Source: Pantanalinema sp. GBBB05
GTDB lineage: Bacteria; Cyanobacteriota; Cyanobacteriia; Leptolyngbyales; Leptolyngbyaceae
Length of the DNA: 64,000 nucleotides
Assembly: GCA_016743235.1 (NCBI GenBank)
Contig: VRZD01000020.1
Location: 1 to 64,000, forward strand
Direction: 5' to 3'
Position 1 is the first letter of the stretch, and every line of letters begins with the position of its first letter. The position numbers and the translations under genes are program-made. The notes under the pieces were generated by a model. The model ran no database searches, was not told the DNA's origin, and saw only the letters and a program-made list of their open reading frames with translations. Shown one piece after another: positions 58,206 through 64,000 of this stretch.

Positions 58206-58990
58206 CCGACTGCCACCGTCCAAGTGCCACTCAAGGTTCCGTAGCTCGTTAGGTCAACACTGAGAGCCGATGTGCTGGTGAAGGTGATTTCATCGGGAAT
58301 GATTTGTTTGTTATTGTTGTCGGCGATCGTGACGGGTAAATATCGCCTGCCCAGACTATGGGTAACGGTCAGCACTCCAGCTGTCAATCCAGCGTTATTG
58401 AAGGTCGTTTCATACCACCCGGCAATCGGCTTCTCACTCCCCACTAACCCCAGGGCAAAGCGATCGTTGGTTTCATCCCAGAGAATTCGGGCATTTGTGG
58501 AAGTGCCCCGCTCAATTTCCACCCCAGCATCTTCGGTGGGTGAACCCGTCACATCGTTGTTGAGAACAATGATGTTATCCCCGATCGCCAGGGTGTTCGA
58601 CTCGATCGTGGTAGTCGTTCCCTGAACGGTGAGGTTGCCTGAGAGGGTGAGGTTTTTGGCAACTAAATCAGCATTGGCATTATCAGCCGCGTTGCGGATT
58701 TGTAGCTCACCTGAGCTATTTTTCAGGATGACAGCCGTGCCATCGCTATCAATGACAAAAGTGCTGCTGGTGGTACCCGTGTCGGTGTTTTGGGTGTGAC
58801 CGCCTGAGATGGTCTGGAAGCTAATCACTCCAGCATTATCACAGACCACCATGTAGGTTCCGGCTGGGAACTCCCCCGGCAGGGTAAAGGTGATGCTGCT
58901 GGCAATGCTAGCCGGTGGCTGGAAGCCGACATAGTTACTGCCCTTGAAAAATCTTAGATTGCCCAGTAGTTCCAGTAAGCCTGCTTTCAC
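58202..58990 (-). CDS. Phage fibre-type protein with C-terminal repeat domain
   Basis: 262 residues. GTG start at 58990 is chosen because GGAGGA lies 7 bases upstream and the frame then clears the preceding stop. Middle NTLAIGDNIIVLNNDVTGSP suits a fibre shaft. The last 60 residues (LTVTHSLGRRYLPVTIADNN) are homologous to the C-terminal half of the next gene. Confidence 0.55.
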   Translation of the reverse strand: MKAGLLELLGNLRFFKGSNYVGFQPPASIASSITFTLPGEFPAGTYMVVCDNAGVISFQTISGGHTQNTDTGTTSSTFVIDSDGTAVILKNSSGELQIRNAADNANADLVAKNLTLSGNLTVQGTTTTIESNTLAIGDNIIVLNNDVTGSPTEDAGVEIERGTSTNARILWDETNDRFALGLVGSEKPIAGWYETTFNNAGLTAGVLTVTHSLGRRYLPVTIADNNNKQIIPDEITFTSTSALSVDLTSYGTLSGTWTVAVG

Positions 58991-58994
58991 GGTG

Positions 58995-59324
58995 CTATCC
59001 TCCGATCGATACTCTCCAAGTTCCAGCCAACGGCGCAAAGCTACTCAGGTCGATCGCTACCGCATTGTCTGTCAACACTTCCAAGCGATCCGGTAGGATA
59101 CTTTCACCCGAGGCGTTCCAAATGGTAACCGCAGATGGGTAAGTGTTTAGTCCATGAGTGACGGGCAGAATGTTGGCAATGCTCAAGTCTGCTTGGGTAA
59201 AGCTGCTATCGTAGCTACTACTGCCAGAGCTATTAGGGCTGCCGACTTCAACAATCCGTGTCGGAGTCGGACGAACCACAACACTGGCAACATTGGGTCT
59301 GACCGTAATGGATGGGTTGCTCAT
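58995..59324 (-). CDS. Phage fibre-type protein, single C-terminal domain
   Basis: 109 residues: Ser-rich linker then ILPVTHGLNTYPSAVTIWNA and LDLSSFAPLAG-type ending, the same domain as in the neighbouring larger gene. Likely duplicated receptor- or capsid-binding knob. Confidence 0.55.
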   Translation of the reverse strand: MSNPSITVRPNVASVVVRPTPTRIVEVGSPNSSGSSSYDSSFTQADLSIANILPVTHGLNTYPSAVTIWNASGESILPDRLEVLTDNAVAIDLSSFAPLAGTWRVSIGG

Positions 59325-59647
59325 GACACCCCTTTACTGACAATCACATCCCCTTCTATCCAGTAGGTTGTTAGTCCGCCCGCATCGGTCAGCTTCAAGT
59401 CATGAATGTAGCGCCTGGGTGAGAGCGCGGCTGTCACCGTTTTACTCAGGCTCAGAGTCACGGTATCGGTGTCAGGAAAGCTGACGGTGAAGGATGCCGC
59501 GATCGTGCCGTCCAAGGTTTCAATATTAGATGCCCCGGTATACCCAGAATTGTTGAATGCTGTACCGTCAGGATTCTTGAGGTCAAGATTCACCGAGTAA
59601 TCTTCACCCTGCCTGACTTCGTGTCGATAGAATGCTGGTTTTCCCAT
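59321..59647 (-). CDS. Phage structural protein, BppU-like
   Basis: 108 residues: YSVNLDLKNPDGTAF, ASFTVSFPDTDTVTLSLSKT, YIHDLKLTDAGGLTTYWIEG; this is the small beta domain often seen at the start of phage receptor-binding or baseplate proteins. ATGA overlap with the next gene. Confidence 0.55.
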   Translation of the reverse strand: MGKPAFYRHEVRQGEDYSVNLDLKNPDGTAFNNSGYTGASNIETLDGTIAASFTVSFPDTDTVTLSLSKTVTAALSPRRYIHDLKLTDAGGLTTYWIEGDVIVSKGVS

Positions 59648-59660
59648 TGTTCAGATGTTC

Positions 59661-59683
59661 AAATCCGCAACCGTTGCGGATTT
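59661..59683. repeat. 23-bp palindrome, copy 20
   Basis: Perfect, central C; its last base is part of the stop codon of the gp36-like gene. Confidence 0.95.
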
Positions 59684-60162
59684 CAAAACTGTACTGTTTT
59701 ACCGGATTTGCGCTTACCAACCTTGACAGCAACGATCGCACCCCCAACCAGGGTAGAGGAATCGCCACCGCCGAGAGTGGTTTCCCCTTCGAGTACGATC
59801 GTGCCACTCAAGATGGCTTCAAGTTCATCCGCCCCCTGTTTGCACATGAGGGAACCGAATCCTCCACCATCCCCGGTTGCTCTGCCAACGGTGTCTAGTT
59901 GCTCGATCGCATAAACGCCGATGATTTCACAAATCACCAGTTTCTCAACGACAGAGGCTAGAGCCGGATGGGAGCCAGTGAGCGGCAGGGTATAAACAGC
60001 TTTCAGGCGAGCATTCACCCGCGCTTCTACCTGTTCCCCTACCTGCTCAATCAGGTTGTCATTCACAACCCGTTTACCGAACGTAGCCGCCGCGCCCCCA
60101 ACTTGCAGGCGAGCTTCCAGTCGGTTCGCGATCGCTTCTTTGGTGGTGTAAGTTAAGCTCAT
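59683..60162 (-). CDS. gp36-like (DUF1320) head-tail protein
   Basis: 159 residues from MSLTYTTKEAI, the internal ATG that overlaps the previous stop (ATGA). RLKAVYTLPLTGSHPALASV followed by VICEIIGVYAIEQL matches the Mu gp36/DUF1320 family of head-tail connection proteins. C-terminal glycine-rich tail. Confidence 0.65.
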   Translation of the reverse strand: MSLTYTTKEAIANRLEARLQVGGAAATFGKRVVNDNLIEQVGEQVEARVNARLKAVYTLPLTGSHPALASVVEKLVICEIIGVYAIEQLDTVGRATGDGGGFGSLMCKQGADELEAILSGTIVLEGETTLGGGDSSTLVGGAIVAVKVGKRKSGKTVQF

Positions 60163-60443
60163 TCTGGAGTCCAAAAGTGCCAAGTATAGGGGAGTTTATC
60201 TTCCGAATAGGTGACAGAAGTCTTCCACAAAGTTCCATCCTTGCCAGGGTAGTCATTGTCACCATCGGTGAGCACCTGTAAGTTGACACAGGTATCTGAC
60301 CATTTGCGAACCACGATCGCGGGTCTAATCTGCCCTTCACTTCTACCATCTGGTAAGACATAGTTCACGATTGAACCAACGGACACGGATACTGTGCGTA
60401 GCTCAAGAACGGCTGGTACTTCAACGTTTGATGCTTCTTCCAC
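60159..60443 (-). CDS. Phage-associated conserved protein
   Basis: 94 residues with GTG start after AGGAGG. GQIRPAIVVRKWSDTCVNLQ and TLWKTSVTYSEDKLPYTWHFW; conserved in many phages near head-tail genes, function unknown. The TGTCA..TGACA motif is 16 bp upstream of the start. Confidence 0.6.
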   Translation of the reverse strand: MEEASNVEVPAVLELRTVSVSVGSIVNYVLPDGRSEGQIRPAIVVRKWSDTCVNLQVLTDGDNDYPGKDGTLWKTSVTYSEDKLPYTWHFWTPE

Positions 60444-60458
60444 GGGCTTGCCTCCTAT

Positions 60459-60476
60459 TGTCAGGAAATCTTGACA
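60459..60476. promoter_or_regulatory. TGTCA-N8-TGACA motif, head of tail operon
   Basis: TGTCAGGAAATCTTGACA between the terminase terminator and the first gene of the next operon, a promoter-like position. Confidence 0.5.
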
Positions 60477-60507
60477 TTTATTATGGATGACATCCTAGCC
60501 CACACAA

Positions 60508-60532
60508 CAAAAAGACTCGCGATCGCGAGTCT
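60508..60532 (-). terminator. Terminase operon terminator
   Basis: Perfect 20-bp palindrome around GCGATCGC (arms AGACTCGCGA) with TTTTT on the minus strand, 31 bp past the large-terminase stop. Confidence 0.75.
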
Positions 60533-60562
60533 CAGAAGTACAAAGGTCCAATGACTCCAGCA

Positions 60563-61885
60563 TCATAACCCCAGTGTTTGCCGGATCGTCTGAGTGTTTT
60601 TAGAAGCGGTACTCTCACGCGGCGATCGACTGGTGGCGAACTGCTGAGTGTGGATGACGGGCAGAACTTTCATGATGAAATACCCGGCACTGTCGTTTAA
60701 GTGGTCATGCCCCTGGGATTTGTCCGGCTCCCCATCTTTCCAAACTTGCTGTTCTAACGCTTCGGTATAGCGTGGACAACGGAGCGTGTTCACCAAATAT
60801 CGCCTATCCCCTTTGGCATTGCAGAACGCCCCATTCATGGCGTTAATTCTGTCCTTTACCGCTGGGTTGCTGGCATCCACGGTAACGGTGAATGCCGCCT
60901 GCCTAAGCAATGCAATATCTGATTCACTGGCATTCGTCGTCTTGCGACTGTTCCCAGCTGCATCCGGGTAGATGGTGATGAGCCGTTGTCTGTCATGCTC
61001 CGGATATCTGGCTTTGATAGCGGCAATCATCGCTGGGGTGTCTGCTAGTCCCACGAATTCATCAACCGCCCTGGGCAAGCCAGTCCGTAGAACGTGAACC
61101 ACTGCCGCCATCTTTCCCACGTTAAAGTCCATCCCGATGTGGAGGCGATCGCCCGGTTGCACTGACTCAAAGCAATTGTTGAGAGCGCGATCGAAGCTGG
61201 AGTAAACCGCGCCTGATGTGAGGTTGACAAACTCCCCTTTGAGGTAAGCCTTAATCAGTTCTGGTGGGTAGTTCTCCAGCAGGCTCGGAATATAGTCTTC
61301 TGCCAGGAATGGGTTGTCGTAGGTACTGGCACGAATGAAGCGACGATCGCGCTTGCCTACTGCTTCTTTGACAAAAAACTCATAGAGTAAGCCAAATCCC
61401 TCCGGAGTGGAGACCATCGCAATTTGCCTGACCTTACCGACCCGAATCCGTCCCATCAGTAGCTTGAGGGCAGGACGGCTAATCTTTGGCTCAACCACGT
61501 CTATCTCATCCACGCAGGCAAAGCTAAGGTTGTTTGCCCGAATCCGTCTCCAGTTCTCAAAGCTGCGGATCAGAACTCTGGTTTCCCCATTGGGGAATTT
61601 CAGGGTGAAACTGGGCAATGGGGTCGCTCGATATTTGTAGGGGATTTTCAATTCCTCTAACTGGTCCTCAAACTCTGGCACAAAGGTATCCATTGCCAAG
61701 GTGTGAGTGGGGGAGTAAACGCCGCCATCGGTCCCGACATTGCGGGAGGCGAGCAGGATAGTTTTGAGTGCTAGGGCTTTGGTCTTACCAGCTCCAAATC
61801 CTGCCACCAGTCCCAGAAACCGAGTCGTGAAGTCAGAGCAGAAATTAAGCTGATGCTTCAGAACCTTCGTCGGTACGATCGTCAT
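60563..61885 (-). CDS. terL: Terminase large subunit
   Basis: 440 residues from MTIVPTKVLK (the longer frame would overlap the small subunit by over 90 bp). ATPase: GLVAGFGAGKTKAL (Walker A, about 28-35), SFACVDEID (Walker B). Nuclease: LHIGMDFNVGKM, YPDAAGNSRK and HDHLNDSAGYF acidic residues. It cuts concatemers and drives DNA into proheads. Overlaps the small subunit gene by 41 bp. Confidence 0.9.
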   Translation of the reverse strand: MTIVPTKVLKHQLNFCSDFTTRFLGLVAGFGAGKTKALALKTILLASRNVGTDGGVYSPTHTLAMDTFVPEFEDQLEELKIPYKYRATPLPSFTLKFPNGETRVLIRSFENWRRIRANNLSFACVDEIDVVEPKISRPALKLLMGRIRVGKVRQIAMVSTPEGFGLLYEFFVKEAVGKRDRRFIRASTYDNPFLAEDYIPSLLENYPPELIKAYLKGEFVNLTSGAVYSSFDRALNNCFESVQPGDRLHIGMDFNVGKMAAVVHVLRTGLPRAVDEFVGLADTPAMIAAIKARYPEHDRQRLITIYPDAAGNSRKTTNASESDIALLRQAAFTVTVDASNPAVKDRINAMNGAFCNAKGDRRYLVNTLRCPRYTEALEQQVWKDGEPDKSQGHDHLNDSAGYFIMKVLPVIHTQQFATSRSPRESTASKNTQTIRQTLGL

Positions 61886-62432
61886 CTTCACTCTCCGAAC
61901 CGCCCCGAACCATCTCCGGCGTGACCAACTGCAATTCAATCCCTGTCGAAACCTCTTCTTCGATCGCTTTGGGTTGCGACACTCCAGTATGCACCGCTAA
62001 CAACTTCAGCGCTTCCAATTTATTGTGCATCTTGAGTTTGATGACCCGCCGCGTTGAGAACTCCGTCTCCGTTTCCGTCATCGATACCTCAGCGATCGCA
62101 GAGGTGACATCAGGTTCCAACCCTCCCGAATCCTTAATGGTGACTGAGCTACCGTTAAAGCTCAGTACATCCGTGATGTTGGCAAAGCCGATTCGTGCTA
62201 ACTCTTGCAGAACACGATCGGCGGTGATGAGAGTCCGTTCCTTCTGCTGTTCACGGAGTTCCTGAATATACGCCTGAACGTTAGCATTCGTTAGCAATCG
62301 TGAAGCGTTCGCCCTAGCCGTCGCATCATTCTTCACCTTGTAGCCAGCCCGACGATAAGCCGCGCCTTGGTCAAGGTCAACTAAGAATTCTTCTGCAAAT
62401 CGTTTATGCTTTTCCGTCAGCCGTGGTGGCAT
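61845..62432 (-). CDS. terS: Terminase small subunit
   Basis: 195 residues. LTEKHKRFAEEFLVDLDQGA, AAYRRAGYK and ANASRLLTNANVQAYIQEL are the HTH region of the XtmA/Terminase_2 family. The C-terminal acidic tail probably binds the large subunit. First gene of the packaging operon. Confidence 0.85.
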   Translation of the reverse strand: MPPRLTEKHKRFAEEFLVDLDQGAAYRRAGYKVKNDATARANASRLLTNANVQAYIQELREQQKERTLITADRVLQELARIGFANITDVLSFNGSSVTIKDSGGLEPDVTSAIAEVSMTETETEFSTRRVIKLKMHNKLEALKLLAVHTGVSQPKAIEEEVSTGIELQLVTPEMVRGGSESEDDDRTDEGSEASA

Positions 62433-62471
62433 CTCAATACCGCGATCGCTGTCTCTATATTGCCCTTAGTA

Positions 62472-62699
62472 TTACTGCTCAGGTTCATTAGGGTTAACTA
62501 ATTGCAATTCCCCCCGACCCAACTTTTCTAGCATCTCAGAAACACCTGTACACCCAACCGCCTGAGATGCCGCCTGCGCCCCCTCCCAACCTTCATCAGA
62601 CACCCTAACTTCGTGCTTCTTACGCCCCTCCCATTTAGGGGTTCTACCATCCCTATAGGTCAGGTTGGCTAGGCTATTCGGATTCTCACCCCGTGGCAT
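62472..62699 (-). CDS. Small putative DNA-binding regulator
   Basis: 75 residues: basic TYRDGRTPKWEGRKKHEVRV, then VSDEGWEGAQAASQAVGCTG and SEMLEKLGRGEL, compatible with a ribbon-helix-helix. Divergent to the operon at 62857, as the unit repressors are to theirs. Confidence 0.5.
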   Translation of the reverse strand: MPRGENPNSLANLTYRDGRTPKWEGRKKHEVRVSDEGWEGAQAASQAVGCTGVSEMLEKLGRGELQLVNPNEPEQ

Positions 62700-62856
62700 A
62701 CATTACCTCTTTTCTTTTAATTCTACTCTAGTCGGGGTGAATTAGAAATTCAGTATATCTGCGGATGTCTACCTAATATGGTCAGGGTAGATTAGATTCA
62801 TGAGGGCAAAGGAAGCAACGAACTGCCCCTCACCAAGTTTTTAAGGAGTCCTAGTC
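62700..62856. promoter_or_regulatory. Divergent control region at right edge
   Basis: Inverted repeat TCTACC (62768-62773) / GGTAGA (62786-62791), then TTAGATTCA as in units 1 and 5. The leader hairpin pairs TGAGGGCA with TGCCCCTCA. RBS AAGGAG before 62857. No TTGACA seen. Confidence 0.5.
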
Positions 62857-63273
62857 ATGCAAGACCTACTGACCAATTTCGCCACCATCTGTGAAATCGC
62901 GATCGCTGCCATCACCATTTACGGAGCACTAACCCATAAACCCAAAACTAAGCTAGCGATCGAACCCCAAGCAGAATCAGCGATCGAGGTTGAAGCCGTT
63001 GAAGTAGTTGAACCCGCTCCCGCTGTTTCCCGCATTGAGGAACTGAAAGCCAAGTTCGGAACCACTCTGACCGCTAAAGCCCCGATCGCTCCACACCTGA
63101 CCGCCGCTGATGTCGAAACCGCTCTAACTCTGTTGACTGCCGCGCCTCAATCTCCCACCGTTGAAGAATTGCAAGACTTGGGTATCCGTGAACTGCGCAA
63201 ACTCGCAAAGGGCAAGTGTCCAGGATTGGCTACCGCTACAAAAGCCAAACTGATTGCCGCGATCGCTGCCTAA
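62857..63273 (+). CDS. Membrane-anchored hypothetical protein
   Basis: 138 residues. N-terminal membrane segment (ATICEIAIAAITIYGAL), acidic Glu/Val/Pro linker, and a C-terminal helical domain (ELRKLAKGKCPGLATATKAK), like an SAP- or LEM-type fold. Followed by a hairpin GGCAGA/TCTGCC around 63288-63307, resembling the one after gene 1 of the units. Confidence 0.5.
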   Translation: MQDLLTNFATICEIAIAAITIYGALTHKPKTKLAIEPQAESAIEVEAVEVVEPAPAVSRIEELKAKFGTTLTAKAPIAPHLTAADVETALTLLTAAPQSPTVEELQDLGIRELRKLAKGKCPGLATATKAKLIAAIAA

Positions 63274-63336
63274 ACTCCCTCCCCCTGGCAGATGGGTTAA
63301 AGTCTGCCCTCTTATCCCTCTTACCCTTTATCTCCC

Positions 63337-63510
63337 ATGCCATCCAAAACGATCGACAACACCGCCGCTTTCTTTCTGTTCGGAATCGCTCTCACCACCG
63401 CTCTTTGCCTGCGATATGCTGGCTTCCCCATTCAATTCCCCTGGGAGAGAGCGCTGGATACGATCAACACCGTGAACGCCAAAATTACAACTGTTGTGAG
63501 TCCCAAATGA
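63337..63510 (+). CDS. Small membrane protein
   Basis: 57 residues with one membrane segment (AAFFLFGIALTTALCL). The TGA overlaps the ATG of the radical SAM gene (ATGA). Confidence 0.5.
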   Translation: MPSKTIDNTAAFFLFGIALTTALCLRYAGFPIQFPWERALDTINTVNAKITTVVSPK

Positions 63511-64000
63511 TTAACCAAACTAAAACGATCGCGACTGAGCAAGTTGTTTCACCGATTAGTTCTTCAAAGCTGAATAAAAAATCTTTGTGTGATTATGTTC
63601 TGAATGTTGCCTCGGGTTGCTTACATGGCTGTACGTTCTGCTATGTGCCTTCTACCCCGGTTATCAGAATGAGAGGGAAAGCCTTACAAGAGAAAGGCGT
63701 GAGCGATCCACAACTGGACTGGGGTGATTATCTATTTGTTAGGGATGAGGTTCCAGAACAGCTAGAAGCGCGCTTAGCCAGAAATCCCAAGTGGAAGGAG
63801 ACGGCATCAGGTAAAGGTGTGGTGATGCTCTGCTCTGGCACCGATCCTTACCAGAATGGACAGACCGCCAAAGTGACCCGCGCTTGTGTACAAGTGCTAC
63901 TGAATCATGGCAAGCGGGTAAGGATATTAACTCGATCGCCGCTCTGGACAAAAGACCTGGATATCCTGGTTCATCCGAATGTCACGGTTGGGATGTCGTT
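63507..64000 (+). CDS. Radical SAM protein (SPL-like), 5' part only
   Basis: The open frame runs past the window end; about 164 codons are seen. ASGCLHGCTFCYVPSTP gives the CxxxCxxC iron-sulfur motif, and VVMLCSGTDPYQNGQ and RVRILTRSP match spore-photolyase-like radical SAM proteins (Rv2578c-type). Likely substrate and partner unknown. Third gene of the right-edge operon. Confidence 0.75.
   Translation, partial: MINQTKTIATEQVVSPISSSKLNKKSLCDYVLNVASGCLHGCTFCYVPSTPVIRMRGKALQEKGVSDPQLDWGDYLFVRDEVPEQLEARLARNPKWKETASGKGVVMLCSGTDPYQNGQTAKVTRACVQVLLNHGKRVRILTRSPLWTKDLDILVHPNVTVGMS

Noticed and set aside
58690..58702. Half palindrome (GTTGCGGATTT) in a fibre gene
   Set aside because: Matches only one arm and continues a conserved-looking coding frame; likely coincidence.
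382..59683. CRISPR array from the recurrent palindrome
   Set aside because: Copies are 0.1 to 15 kb apart with genes between them; no regular spacers and no cas genes.

Overview
The DNA is cyanobacterial: the HIP1 octamer GCGATCGC recurs throughout, and cyanobacterial-type genes are present (Rcp1-like response regulator, DUF928 remnant, KTSC remnant). The genus cannot be named from the sequence.

Backbone: on the minus strand, reading right to left, there is a tailed-phage morphogenesis module in near-canonical order. It runs small terminase (62.4 kb), large terminase (61.9), gp36-like connector and fibre-like genes (60.4-57.4), tail completion (57.0), a terminator-position gene (50.9), major tail-like (43.6), two chaperone-position genes (42.8, 34.4), a 2283-residue tape measure (26.5-19.6), a minor tail protein (17.6), and a 946-residue tail-tip protein with further tip genes (5.7-0.4). 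Portal, protease and capsid genes are missing from their expected place after the large terminase.

Insertions: the backbone is split by five copies of one composite unit (about 5.8-15.8, 28.3-33.7, 34.4-41.2, 43.6-50.2 and 51.0-56.5 kb). A full unit has a minus-strand repressor, usually with an antirepressor. Divergent to it is an operon of five small unknown proteins ending in an RNA-guided TnpB-type nuclease. The operons are near-identical in sequence, but each has a different repressor with its own operator. The TnpB at the operon end belongs to one of three unrelated types. Units 1, 3, 4 and 5 also carry, beside the repressor end, an integron-like cassette site: genes bounded by matched GTTRRRY/RYYYAAC boxes with attC-type folded sites. 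The cassettes hold a CBASS pair (cyclase plus 4TM effector), an Mrr-type nuclease, an AAA ATPase, a metallopeptidase and unknown genes. A rolling-circle Rep gene and a HEARO/omega-RNA-like structured RNA lie in the same cassette region of unit 1.

A 23-bp palindrome (11-base arms, one central base) occurs about 20 times and marks nearly every junction between phage genes and inserted modules. One filled/empty pair (17.64 versus 18.63 kb) suggests that it inserts as a discrete piece. Three insertions (unit 1, a DUF559 nuclease, a response regulator) are flanked by 65-165 bp direct repeats copied from the start or end of the neighbouring phage gene. Together this looks like a prophage or phage-derived island that serves as a scaffold for separately repressed TnpB/cassette units. 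The left edge holds the end of an IS1-type transposase; the right edge begins another divergently controlled operon with a radical SAM gene.
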